A stretch of 64,000 nucleotides of DNA from Rhizoctonia solani (taxonomy: Eukaryota > Basidiomycota > Agaricomycetes > Cantharellales > Ceratobasidiaceae). Both the position numbers and the translations under genes were made by a program. The DNA is taken from contig NC_057371.1 of assembly GCF_016906535.1 (NCBI RefSeq), forward strand, positions 1 through 64,000. Direction: 5' to 3'. This document shows, one piece after another, positions 52,795-64,000 of this stretch. Position 1 is the first letter of the stretch, and every line of letters begins with the position of its first letter. The notes under the pieces are model-generated. The model did no database searches. It was not told the DNA's origin and worked only from the letters and a program-made list of their open reading frames with translations.

Positions 52795-54941
52795 CTATGA
52801 AAAACCTACCTGTTTGCCTGCCGTGGTTACTGCGTTTCTCCCTGGCCTGCTCTTCTCTACTCTGGCTGAATTCCTCCCTAATACCCCCTTTGTCCCCTCA
52901 TTGACTGCGTTGGGGGCACTGGCAAACTCCTTGGGGCTGGGCTGGCTACGCTTGGTCCTTGTTTTAATCCCTGCTTCCATCCCATTATCTGTTACCTTCA
53001 CAATGGGGCTCTCCTTGTCTAGGAGGCTGGTTGGAAATGAACGGTTGGGCTTGACTGAGGGGTTGGTTTCCAATGCACTGGGCTTGTTGCTAAGGTAAGC
53101 ATTGTCATCAAATGGCTTGTCAATAGTCACAGGCCAAGGCATTACTTCAGCAATTGTAACCTTGGCTGGCGGCTTGGCCAGATCATGAGACAAAATTAAT
53201 GTGGGTCCAGGCCCAGAGTTGGAGGTACAAGTAGGTGCAGTGGAGCAAGCTTTGAACAAGGCAACCTCAGCTTGAAGTGCAATACTGAGTGTAGCCAAAA
53301 TAGGTGCAGGAAGAGTGGAAAGCTCAGCTAGGACTGCAGATGATACCCCTGTGAATATATGGGTGGTAGAGTGCTGTTGAGGTGCAGATATAGTGGTGGA
53401 CAAATGATGAGAGAATACGGGGGATAGTGGAACAGTTTTCAAAGGAGCTGCCAAGTGCATTGGCATGGTGGATGATTGGTGATGGAGTGAAGTGTCTTCC
53501 CAAGCAGTAGAGAGGACAGAACGGTGAGGGTTTGAGGTCAAAGTGCTGAGAGCCTCTGTAACTGCAGAAGCCTTGACAAGCTGCCTGCAAGGGGGAGCAA
53601 TTAGGCCAAAAGGATGGACACATGAGCAATTAATGGATGGTGTTAACATAGCAGTGGGTAGCAGGAGGTCTATATGTAAGTTAGCAGGGTCTTCAAGCTT
53701 GTCATCTGTAAGTAAAATCAATGTTAGGGGAGTATATGTATGACTTGGTAGACATACCATGGTCCAGGTCTAAGTTCATAAAGCTAAAATTCCCTGCTAA
53801 CTCCTTGTTGTTGTCTGCACCATCAGGTTCATCCAAAAGTATGAGTGCCTGGAAGCTGCTGTCCATTGCATCTCCAAACTAAGGGTCATCTATATTGTTA
53901 ACATTACTTCCTGGTCTGTTACTTGCATTTTCCCTTAAACACTTACACCCAGTCTCATTGTCCACAACCCTCTTGAAAAATATGTTGCTATTAGGGTCAT
54001 TTACTGTACCAGTATCCACAAGCCTGTCACTTGGTATATATTCCATAGAAGCAGGGTTGTTGTTTACGTTTAGCCTGCAATTTGGCATGTCCTTGGGCTT
54101 TGGTTGCTGTGGTTTCAAAGTTGCCAGTTCACTTAGAGCAATTGCGGTTGTGTTGGTCAGGGCAGTTGGGGCAGTTGGGGTGGTTGGGGTAGTTAGGAGG
54201 GCTGGGAAGGTTGGGGAATTTAGGGCTGCCACAGAGACTACCAGTGATTCAGTAGACCTATTGGGGGTGGGGAGTTTGTCTGGGGTAGTGGCCACTTGTA
54301 AAGCATCCTTTTTCTCAGTGGCCTCCTGTGCCTTCTTCCTGGCTTGTGACCATTGACTGTAGCCCTTAGCCACTGGCTTGTTGATTTGAGAACAGCAAGG
54401 CATGGAGAGTCAAGGGGCCAATAGTTGTATTGATCAAATGGAGCAAACTCTGGAAGCTTGAATATGACCTGTATCAGAATGTTGTGTCAGATAACACCAT
54501 ACAAAGTAAAGTGTAGATAGTGAAGTTGTACTTTGCAAATTGCATTCCTGATGGGTCCCTTATCATTGTTACCTTTTGCCTTGGCCATGTTGACAGATGG
54601 TTCAAGATACAAGTATGTCTTGAGAACCTTCTAATTGTGGGTGCAAACATGAGTACATTACAAACATATGAATAAATGTTGAAAGATTTGGTACATACCT
54701 TGCAGTATTGCTCTTGCTTCTGCATTATCCCAATAATCTTCCAGACTTGGAAGAATTTCCTTCCATTAGTACCTGATGGTTTTGGTACAACATTGAGCTT
54801 CATGTCCGGATGCTTGCCTATTTTTGGAAAAAGATATTTTTGGGGCTCTTCCATGTCTTTACTACTATTATCTAGTCCTAGATTCCATTGTAACATGTTA
54901 GCCGCAGTATACAATGCTGTAGTCATTAGAAATGTAAACAC
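52795..54941 (-). pseudogene. Ser/Thr/Pro-rich hypothetical, probably degenerate
   Basis: Three minus-strand frames follow one another: 54474-54941 (LQWNLGLDNSSKDM..., VVPKPSGTNGRKFFQVWKII), 53879-54403 (WSQARKKAQEATEKKDALQ, then Pro/Thr-rich) and 52795-53760 (Ser/Thr/Pro/Ala-rich, basic end). Between 54370 and 54470 a second frame (FAPFDQYNYWPLDSP) also looks protein-like, implying a frame change I cannot explain by splicing. Together with 56523-57475 this looks like pieces of one lineage-specific protein, but I recognise no domain. Low codon bias and the frame changes suggest decay. Confidence 0.35.
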
Positions 54942-56522
54942 TCACCAGCCTCTTCATCCTTCCATATAAGCTTGTATCCTATATTTATTTAAGCCCCAAA
55001 GAAACTGCACCAGGTGTTAAGAGTTGTGTAAGTACAGGAGTAAGAAAGAATTACTATATACAAAAGGTATATGGGAATAACTAAGAACTAGTATTAAGAA
55101 TCAGAATATATGCACAGAATATATGCACAATATAGGCTAGGTTATCAGGAATAACAACTCCTAACAAATAGTCTAGCAACTATGAAGTGCAGGTGGTTGG
55201 TTATGTATAGTACCTTAGACTAATGTTATTTAAGCCTAAGTGACTAAGGGTATGTATACTTAAGGTCTCTGGGATAGTACCTTAAGTAAGAGGGTTACCT
55301 GACTAATGTACAGGATTTATAGGATTTGCCTAATAAGTATAGGACTTATATATGCTTAAGTAAGACTTAAGACTTATGGGGTTTACCTAAAATATATCTA
55401 GGATTTATGAGATATTGTAGATAAAGCTATCTACAGTATGGGGGTATGGTGGATTGAAACACTATCACTCAATCACAACAATCCTTACAGTATTGTTGCA
55501 CTATACTCAATGTTGAACTCAACAAATGTGACAGTCAAGGGGCACAGGGTTGCAGTAAGTACACTAATAGGTTACCCTGTGTCTGTTGGGACTGGCCTAT
55601 GGTCTTAGTGTGCCCAATAACCTCCTATGCTATTTACAGTGAGTCAATCACTAAAGTAAATGCGCAGATAAGCTGTTAAAGGCTTGTGTGTATATGTCAA
55701 TATATAAGAGTGGATAAATGGATGCATTAGAAGCGTCTTCACAGGGTCCTTTTATACCCTGAGAAGGCGCACAAACAAGTATATACATGATTGATACCAA
55801 GAGGGGGTACAGGAGGTATATGTGGCAACTGAAACACTTGAGGGAGCCAATACTTTGGTACATAGTAAACAAACAACAGATCCTAATATTTGCCCCAAGG
55901 CAATGTTTGCCCCAAGGCATTATTTACCTGTGTGGGTCCTTAGATGTCCCAAGGCTAAGTGTTTCATCCTTGGAGTAAATAGTCCCAAAGGTAGAATACC
56001 ACTGCATTGGGTACTTACAGTAAATGGGGCATAACTCTGCCAAATGTTCTCTGTTTTGGGAGTTTGACCCAGCGTTCTGGAGCGCACAAACATGCACACC
56101 TAAGCGCAAGCAATTTGGCAGTGTGGGATGCCCGGGTGATGGAGAAAAGGCACATTTAGTGCGTTGGCACTTAAGGGCTGATTAAGCGCCAGAGCACTTG
56201 CCTATGCAACAGGGGGGACCCTGAATATTTCTGTGTGTAGCCACAAGATAGAATCTTGAATAATAAATACTACAAACAAGAGAAATATTACTTGTTACTG
56301 TTTATCTACTCAGCTGGATTAATATATATTTAAATGAGTGAGAAAACAGCATATATGCAAAAGGCATTGCATATTGAGGGTATTCCAGAGGTTTATAGGT
56401 TTTGTAAAGGTCACTATTGGGTAGAGGGACCTTGAAAACCTTAGTTTGCATCTTTATCTCATTTGTTTACTGTAAGATTACTAGTGTAATTAATAAAATA
56501 AGTACAGATTAATGAAGAAATG
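54942..56522. other. Intergenic, AT-rich
   Basis: No gene recognised. TTAAGTA/TTAGG-like short words recur near 55180-55440 (CCTAAGT, GGATTTATAGG). Confidence 0.4.
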
Positions 56523-57424
56523 TCATATCCATAACACCCTCTCAAGCTCTTCCTTGGTTGTGTGGCTTCTCTTGACCATGCGTTTCAGCAAACAGACGTC
56601 ATTCTCAAATAAACAATAGCATATGGCTTTTGCAACCTGTGATTTCTTCTTGTCAACAACGTTTAGTTGCAAAGCATCTGACCCAAAGAGCGCAAGACAA
56701 ATGCTCTTCCAAGCGTTGTTCCAATATTGATTGAACCCAGTCTTGGTTGCCACGTTGGCCTCCCTGAAGGGCTTGTTGTCCCTTCAGCATCTCTTGATCT
56801 ATTTACTAATGTGTTACTAATTGTTAACTGTAAATATGAGAAATAGAAATATGCCTTTTCAAACCGTTGAACCTTATGCACGGTTTTGGCGTTGCAGCTA
56901 AACTCCTTCATCAGTGCCTGGAGCTGTTCAAAGAGGCTGCCCAGTGCACCAAATGCGTGGGCAATGAGCCAGTCCCAATCCTTGAAATTGGTCTTGGGAG
57001 CATTGTGCTTCCAGCCTGCTTGTAATTTATTGATAGGGGCACCTATCTTGTCAAGCTTGTCCTTGGAGTCAGTCTTGGAATTGCTACTTTGTTGCCTTGC
57101 CTTACCTTTACCTTTCTTGCCTTTTGCTTTAGTTTGACCCCCAGTTTTGGATTGTTGCACTGTGAACCATTGCCTCATCTCCTTGTCAAGCCATTGAAGA
57201 AAGTGTTTGGTGCCAGCAGCTTTTGCTGGCCACTTAAGCTTGATCTCTTCACTAAATTGATTGCCTATAGCCCCTTCCAGTGGAGTTGAAAGACCCTTTC
57301 CTTTGGCAAGCCCAAAACGGCTGCAGAAGTTGGCGTTGTTGAATGGGAACACATCCCAGATGTTGTTGGTGGCTGAGGGCAGATTGGCCTCAAAGGACAG
57401 ATGGTAGACAAGAGGAACAAGCCA
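56523..57424 (-). pseudogene. Lineage-specific hypothetical, C-terminal part
   Basis: The main frame (57424-56860) reads MWLVPLVYHLSFEANLPSATNN, WDVFPFNNANFCSR, LEGAIGNQFSEEIKLKWPAKA, FLQWLDKEMRQWF, then a Lys/Gly-rich linker. I recall similar sequences as multicopy hypotheticals in Rhizoctonia-type genomes. The following segment (about 56640-56790) is best read in another frame as QEMLKGQQALQGGQ...WVQSILEQRLEEHLSCALW, so an intron I could not place or a frameshift separates them. Function unknown. Confidence 0.4.
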
Positions 57425-57659
57425 CATGTTTACAGCAGGCACGTTGATAGAAAAATAATAAAAATAATAATACAAGTGGGGGAGGGGGGTTACTGAGAGC
57501 GTTGTGTGAGTGCAAATGTTGGAAGAACATTTTCTATACTTTCTCTGAGACCAATGTGTGATGATCTCCTTATTGTATCAACATATTCTAATCAACACGT
57601 TCAGCCCCAGCACTGTGCTCATTGTGAAAGAAATGAATTGGTAGTACTAATGAGATCTC

Positions 57660-58290
57660 AGTCTTGTCCGCAATAGTAGCGTACCAGGTCCGCTGGCCCC
57701 ATGCCCTAGGGCTAGGGCACAAATTGAGTCAGCCTCAAGGCAGTGCAACTTGTGTACTAAGCCTCAAGGCGTTCTAGAAGCCACACATGGATGTGCTGCA
57801 GTGCTGTAAGATCATTGAAATGACAACAAACAATAACAAGGTGAGCAGAAATGTCTCAAGAACCTGACACTTGGGTGCAAGATGGCGTACCCAGTATGCT
57901 TCTTTGCAAGCTGCACACATGGTGTGCTTTTTCAATGCTGTCTTGCCTGCAGCATCACAGGTTCATGAGCATTCTTTGTGTTACACATGGCGTACCCAGT
58001 CCACCAGCGCTCCTTGAGTCATATGTGGCAAACCCTGTTGGCCACATATGACTCAGAGAGTGCTAGCAAACCAGGTACGCTAGCATGCCCTAAGTCACCC
58101 ATCCTAAGTCACCCATGGCAGACCAGGTACGCCAACATGCCTTGAGTCACACATAGCGGACCAGGTGTGCCAACTCCCCAAGTCACACATAGCAGACTGG
58201 GTACGCCAGCACTCTGTTAGTCACACATGGTGTAGCTGGTGTGCTATTGTACTGGGTGGTGCTTCCAAGGGCATACCAGGTACGCCATGC
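57660..58290. repeat. Degenerate tandem array, ACCAGGTACGCC motif
   Basis: Imperfect units of about 40-60 bases built on (A/G)TCACACAT(A/G)GC-GACCAGGTACGCCA, clearest at 57880-58280. The core GTACGC also occurs in the palindromic satellite, but the two arrays do not otherwise align. Confidence 0.6.
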
Positions 58291-58469
58291 TAACTCTTTC
58301 CCAAATACAGAAGTAGTCAAAGTGATTTCCTAACCCAGTACATCTAACCACTCATTTAAGTCTGGTCTCATCTAAGTCAAACCTCTGTGTGATGAAGATG
58401 GGGGATCCTATGTACTTATGGCTTATGTAAATAGCCTAGGATGTGTTAGGACATGTCCTAAGTCACCTT

Positions 58470-58735
58470 AAAACCTGGAGTACTTGGATGACCCCACTTT
58501 CCGGGCGGCCACGGATGAGTTGCTGGAATGGTGGGATAAGTACGTTGCTGTTGCACTCTTTGTTATCTTGTTTTGATGCTAACGTGGCAAATCCCCAGTC
58601 AAGTCTTCTCTGATGCACAGCATGCTTGTTGCAATCCTGACTTGAGCAGAATCAGCATGATTGAACGCATGCGGGCCGAATTTGCGAGTAGCAACGTTGA
58701 AGACGCACAATCTGAAGTAAGCAAGTTCCAAGAGG
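58470..58735 (+). pseudogene. hAT-like transposase fragment
   Basis: A short exon-like stretch LEYLDDPTFRAATDELLEWWD ends at a GTACGT donor (58541). After a 59-base intron ending in CCCCAG (58599) it continues QVFSDAQHACCNPDLSRISM. The LEWWD and VF words resemble the C-terminal region of hAT-family proteins in Agaricomycetes. Only this fragment is present, with no TIRs seen. The call is tentative. Confidence 0.35.
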
Positions 58736-59639
58736 CTCATTTGAAATAGCACTATCCTTCAATACATGCCTTTGCTTCATTCCCATATGTTTACTACGCG
58801 TATATACACAATAATATAAGACATGTTACAATCTACTTCTTTGTGTCCTAAAAGAGTGCCAAAGTTTGGACTGTGTATCAAGCTGGGTAGGTGGTGAAAT
58901 AATCTACTGGTAAGCAAAAGGGTAAAAAACTGTTTTGGCCCATTAGTTGGTATACGTGGAACTTACAGCCCCAAAGGGGCATCTTGTATGACATACCTTT
59001 GGATGCTACATCTGAGAGCGGGGGTTTGAACAGTGCAACATAGCAAATAGAGCATATACAGCCAAGAACAGCACGTCAGCCCTGGGAGGGTCCACATGAG
59101 GAAGCAAACTAGTCATTCGGCGGAATAGAAAGACCAATTTACAAAACACTCGTGTCGAGGGTGGCTGATACATTGGAGAACACATTCGGGTCCGTTGGTA
59201 GGGCAAAGTGGCTGCGGTATATCTTAGACAGGGAGTTGGCGCCTGTCATACGACAGGCGTCAACAGTCTGGAAGAGGTTGACACTTTACCACCGAAAGGT
59301 GTGCCTTCGCAAGGTGTAAAATTCACGCTCCCCACAACAATATGTACAATCAAATATATTCAATTTCTTCAAGCAACGCATGCCATGTACTGATTTGACA
59401 TAAATTATACGTTATAAGTGCATATAAGGTCGCAAAATTGGAAAGCACATTTCCTGATGCAGCCAAGACTGTTGCTATCCTCTCCAATCCCATTTCTGGT
59501 GATGAGATAGCCCCTGACGATGCGCCTGAACCTGGTCCACTCTTTGGCAAAGGTTCAGACTATTTTAGCAAAGTTCAAGCATCTCACGATGCGAACAAGA
59601 GCAAGGCGGTCACCACTCGAGCGTCATGTTGACTCTGAA

Positions 59640-62040
59640 AAGTACGCTTACGAGCACGTTTAGAGGCAAAGCCCGGCCCCAGCGGTACAGCGAGGGACCG
59701 CGGGTTTGCAAAATCTGTGAGTACTGGGTTGTTTATCCGATTGTTTTGAGTCTCCACCCTAATTCAAGTTCCAATACGTTTGCATTGCCCCTGATATACA
59801 ATGGATATCCCATCTCATATTTTTATTCTGTTTGTCCTCAGCCGGTACGAACTTTACTTCACCCATTTATCCACTCTCCAATCTGTTGTTTGATATGCGT
59901 TTTTGCGAGATTATTGCTTGGCATTACTCCCGGCAATTTCACTCTCCCGTTTCAATAATCAGCATGATGCGGGCTTCTTTTCTCTTTGTACTTTTTCTTC
60001 ATTGTATATCCTATGCCAACCTATCACATTCCAGCGGCTATACTTGTTTTATGAATTCCGCGCTCTAGTGCCTGACCCATATTCCCGAACTCAAGGAATA
60101 CTTCCTTTCTGGTCTTTATAAGCAAGAGCCAAACCACGATAACCCTCTCGGCACGCAGGGTCAAAACGCTAAGGTCCTTGGCGCCCTTCTCCACCACCTA
60201 TATCCATCCCCCAACTCATCCGCCAAGCCTGCGACAAAGAGCTATGGGTAGGACAACGCCACATACTCGTATGCGCCAAGAGAGTTTAAACATACCTTGG
60301 GAAAATTTGCTCCTGCGTTTTCAGGCTATCAACAGCATGATACCCAACAGTTTCTCGGGTTCTTGTTGGGCAGATTGCACGAGGACTTGAATCGAGTGCT
60401 CAAGAACCCATACGTTGAGAAACCCGAATGGCCAGAAGAAGGCGGTGACGAAAAGGCGGTTGCAAAGGAGACCTGGGAAGGGTACAAGAAGCGAAACAAA
60501 AGCATAATCGTTGATCTCTTTCAGAGTGTGTACAAGAGCATGCTTGTATACCCCGAATGTAGCAAAGTGAGTTTAACCCTTTTACCTCGCGTGGTTTGTT
60601 CTTGCATTAGGCTAGAGAATGATTTGTGCACGTCTCTGTTTAAAGTACTCATTGCATTCCTCGTACAGATCTCAATCACATTCGGTCCCTTTATGTATCT
60701 CACACTTCCTCTGCCTGTGACAAAAACATGGCGGCACATCATTCATTAGGTTCCCTGGGATGCAAGAAAACGTACGCTGGCCATCGAAATCGAGGTTCCG
60801 AAGGACTCGAACTATGGATACCTGAAGAAGCTGTTTGCCAAATGGTTTGGGGTTGAGGCAGAAAATGTGAGTACTCCTGGTCTTTCTCCCGCCCAAGCTG
60901 CGTTCCTCTTCTGCTTCGATCTGTGCTGTGGATGCTTCTTTCCCGACTCAGATTCTTTTCTTTGTGCATTAATCCAATGGTACTGTTACGAGCTCTATAC
61001 CCGCCCTCAAAGCTGTCCTATCACACCTCGCTTTCCAAGCGCCTCTCTGACTCGTATACCGCCTTTCCTTTCTGCCTTGGCCATCCGTATGCTATATGCC
61101 TCAAATTGACACTTTTTATCACTACATTCTATCACTTCCAGAGTAGGGCTCTATCTCCTGTGTGTTATCCAATCAAAGATTCACGCATCTAGCGTATGAT
61201 TTCGCGTATGCTGGGCCACGCACGCCACCCTGACGGCACCGTCTGCCCACTCGACCATTTGAATCTGTTACTATCATTTACTCGCAAACTTGGTTTATGT
61301 TTATTCAATCGAGCACTTTTCTTACTCAATAAACTTTTGGCTTGGCATAACTACTGATTAGTTTCGTTTTGCTCACTCGTTTGTAGTTCCTTGCGGCGGA
61401 AGTATGGTTGCATAAATTCTACAAGTTTTACGACGACTATGTGAATTTGACCGAACTCACCAAGAAATATACCCTAGTCGTATACGAACTTCCCGTTCCC
61501 GTCAAATATATAGCCAAACGTCCTCAAACGTCCTCGTTTACATTTGGCGCTAAACCAAAGCCTCCTCCCAAACCCGACCCAAACGCCCCATTCCTGCTAC
61601 CTGGATTCCACATCTCCGAGGCTCAACGCAGTACAGTGTTTGGCGTACCGTTCTTTGTATTACTCACCCCGGCCAAAGCCAGTTCGCGCGGGGAGATCTA
61701 CCGAGCTGTGGTTGAACGATGCGAAAGATGGGCAAAGAACAAGAGTCATTTGTAGAAATATCGTGGCCCTAGGTTGCCACTTAGCAAGGACGAAGATGGC
61801 AAAGGGGAGTTGGCTGAACAAATACCTCCCGAGGCGGACGAGGCGGACGAAGCTGTGACGGAGATCAGGCCACAAGCCGACGAAATGAAGGTCGAGGTGG
61901 TTCGAGATGTGGAGATGCAACCTGCCCAGGAAATCGTGGCCAAGGAGGAAGCATCCACGGAGCACGCTCAGGATGACGGAGAACTTGCATCTCTTGCTGA
62001 CCCGCAAGGGGAAGAGGACTTAGAGGTGATTGGTCCGTAA
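59640..62040 (+). pseudogene. Ubp12/USP-type deubiquitinase, disrupted
   Basis: Strong Ubp12-like sequence: CFMNSAL-stop-CLTHIPELKEYF (Cys box), [64 protein letters not shown] and LFAKWFGVEAEN, then a C-terminal acidic part ending DLEVIGP. The conserved reading is broken by in-frame TAG at 60066-60068 (where the family has Gln in NSALQCL), 60249-60251, 60747-60749 and 61753-61755. The usual LGNTC before the Cys reads as GYTC after splicing, the Glu after DTQ is Gln, and the His box (GHYTAY) is missing. Splice sites (GTGAGT at 60568; GTGAGT at 60866) survive. Not a working protease. Confidence 0.8.
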
Positions 62041-63358
62041 ACCAAATTATTTGAGCTACGACTATTTAACTCGGTAACAGCGACTGGGATCGAAACAGGG
62101 CTCAATATGAATGGTTCGTGTATGTCAGTTAAATCAGAAATAGAACGAGTAGAACGACACAAAATGTTCGAAAAGCGCGAGCTAATGCCTTTGCCCTTGG
62201 GCTCAGGATTGTCGGTCATGTTGGTCGTCGGCGCCATGTGAGCCGACGCCTGCTCCCGATTCACCGCCCACTCCCAAGCGGACCAAGAGATGGCGATCCG
62301 GGAATATACCCAATGTAGGCACCTCTATTTATCTTGTAAATTAGCTAATTCGTCCACCACGAGGAGAGCCCAGTCGTCAAAGTGACAAAAATGACGATAC
62401 GCACTTGCCGTGATGGACTTTGCACCCGCGAACGAGTGGATTATCGCTAAGCCTACTTTGCGGTGCTGGCGACAAGGGGATGAGCTCAACGGACTCATGA
62501 TATCATGCAGTTGTACGACTTTTTTCGTGTGCGGCTGACCCGTGAATGTATGACCATTGAACCAATTAACGTGATTAATTTTAAGTACCCCGTCTAAGCT
62601 ACTAGCTACGTATACACAATCGTGTGACATTTAAGTGGTAAGGAGGTGTAATCCAATATGGAATTATAAGAGGGCGGAGTACTAAAAGGGTGACACTCCG
62701 ATAAAGTACGTCCCATACGTAAATTTAAGTACTTAATCTGGTAAAATTTTAAAGCAGTTACCACCTTTTGTTTTAAGCCGGTTTCTTTTCACAGTGAAGG
62801 TTGTTTATTACATTCGATTATTAACGTTACAGTTACCGTACGATTTTCAACCTTATAATCTTACGTCGTGTCGTTTTGTGTGTCGTTTTGTGCCGCATCG
62901 TGTCATTTTGTGTTGGATTTTGTCGTGCCGTGTAGCGTCGGGTTGTATCGGGTTATACTTTTGACGTATGCTTGTGTTGCGCAAGCCTCTGTGAGAACTG
63001 AAACAATGAATTACTGTATTAGCTGTATTACACTGTGTGCGTGAATGAGACCAATCGCCAATTATAGTTTAAAGCAAGCGCACACAGGTAGCTAATCAAC
63101 AAACAACGCCGCAAAGACCACTCAATCGTGAGAAGAGTTTCAAACTCGCGAGTAAACACGAGTGGATCGAGTGGATCATGAGACTGGGATCAAACTTGTG
63201 AGTAACTACGAGTGGATCGAGAAGATTGCGAGGCTCTACATCAACTCGTGAGACCGCACGATGTGACATAGGAGCTTACGACGCTGACGGATCCGGGGGG
63301 GGGGGGCTCCTCGCAGCGCTCCGGTCCTCATGAGTGCTCTGGAGGCCTCCGGATAAAT
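62041..63358. other. Intergenic with simple repeats and a duplicated segment
   Basis: Holds a TCGTTTTGTG-type run (62870-62960), two copies of an ACGAGTGGATCGAG segment (63158-63225) and a G run at 63298-63306. Bases 62112-62205 are nearly identical to 63908-64000. Confidence 0.5.
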
Positions 63359-64000
63359 TCATGCCCCAGTAGAGTATGCCCTGTCTTCGAGGCGTTCTAA
63401 CCAGTACTGGTCTTGAGGGTTCCACATTAGATCGTGGAGTGGGGTTTCTCTACGTATGTTAGTGATACGGGTGCGCTTCGGGGTGGCTGACGTGGGACGT
63501 GTGTCCTCTGCCAGGTCCATGGCAACACTTTTGGGTGTGCCTATTTGGCTACCGTGGTCCAACGCATGTTCCACGAATTTCTCAAATCCAGCCCCGGCGT
63601 CTCTAATCTGTTCAGACTCCTGAGAGGAGCTGATGACCATTATGGCGCTGGGTTGTGCTGGGTTGGAGGGAACTTTTGGGCTTGCGAGATGGGCTAGGGC
63701 TTGGGGAGAATTCAGAGATTGACTCAACGTTAATGGTCGCATCTGCGACCGCTTCTTGGGTCGATCCGGCTGGGATGACAGCGGTGAGTATGGTTTTAGT
63801 TTTTCTAGGTTTTTTGTCGGAGTCGTCAGAGGCATAGATAGAGATCGAGTCATTGGAACCATTGTTTTTGGATTTTCTGATGATTTTTTGCTCAGTTGGG
63901 TATTGGGAAGCAATACTGTGTTCGTGTATATCAGTTAAATCAGAAATGGAACAAGTAGAACGACGCAAAATGTTCAAAAAGCGCAAGCTAATGCCTTTGC
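63359..64000 (-). CDS. Hypothetical protein, partial (runs off right edge)
   Basis: The minus-strand frame ends at 63359 (DQYWLERLEDRAYSTGA) and runs back to at least 63913, with Ser/Pro-rich, basic stretches (SQPDRPKKRSQMR) and a polar core (MVISSSQESEQIRDAGAGFEKF). Upstream, 63920-64000 in another frame reads FLNILRRSTCSISDLTDIHE. This suggests a splice near 63915 (AACACAG acceptor-like). No known domain was recognised; the 5' part lies outside the window. Confidence 0.45.

Noticed and set aside
1..64000. tRNA or rRNA genes
   Set aside because: I scanned for cloverleaf-like arms and B-box sequences by eye and found none convincing; a tRNAscan run would be decisive.

Overview
The window is fungal nuclear DNA that begins at a chromosome end. 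Bases 1-87 are telomeric repeats. The genes carry many short GT-AG introns (mostly 46-70 bases). The gene families present (TET/JBP dioxygenase of the fungal type, CHAT protein, Ubp12-type deubiquitinase, RING-PH-vWA scaffold, Tc1/mariner element) suggest an agaricomycete basidiomycete. Ceratobasidiaceae (Rhizoctonia-like) is my best guess, from recall of similar proteins and not from a search.

Region 0.2-23.5 kb is a subtelomeric cluster with a chromatin flavour. It holds an F-box/LRR-like gene cut off near the telomere, a PD-(D/E)XK-like hypothetical, and a TET/JBP-type 2OG-Fe(II) dioxygenase. That dioxygenase is head to head with a large sirtuin-like/zinc-finger protein whose sirtuin catalytic residues are changed. 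Next come a 68-residue four-exon gene that opens with a histone H3 tail look-alike, a second zinc-finger protein paralogous to the C-terminal half of the sirtuin-like gene, and three paralogous genes whose shared domain looks like the DNMT1 replication-foci (RFTS) domain. The promoter of each of these genes except the telomere-truncated one carries the palindrome CACGTG, usually as TCACGTGA, about 50-190 bases before the start codon. This suggests co-regulation.

Region 25-34.5 kb holds a five-exon lineage-specific hypothetical gene and a long SNF2-family ATPase gene with one apparent frameshift. Region 34.5-46 kb is repeat-rich. It has four copies of a dispersed repeat, a young intact Tc1/mariner element (35646-37285), and a satellite of about 83-bp units made largely of palindromes (41.37-43.9 kb). 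A 1203-bp terminal-inverted-repeat element with an 8-bp target duplication sits inside a unit of that same satellite and carries one gene that does not look like a transposase.

Region 46.5-50 kb has a Far1/Ste5-like RING-PH-vWA scaffold. Region 51-64 kb holds decayed or partial genes: a CHAT-domain fragment, pieces of a lineage-specific hypothetical, a hAT-like fragment, an Ubp12-like deubiquitinase pseudogene broken by four TAG codons, and a gene running off the right edge.

Exon boundaries were read by eye from splice signals and frame, so they are predictions. No homology search was possible; family calls rest on motifs.
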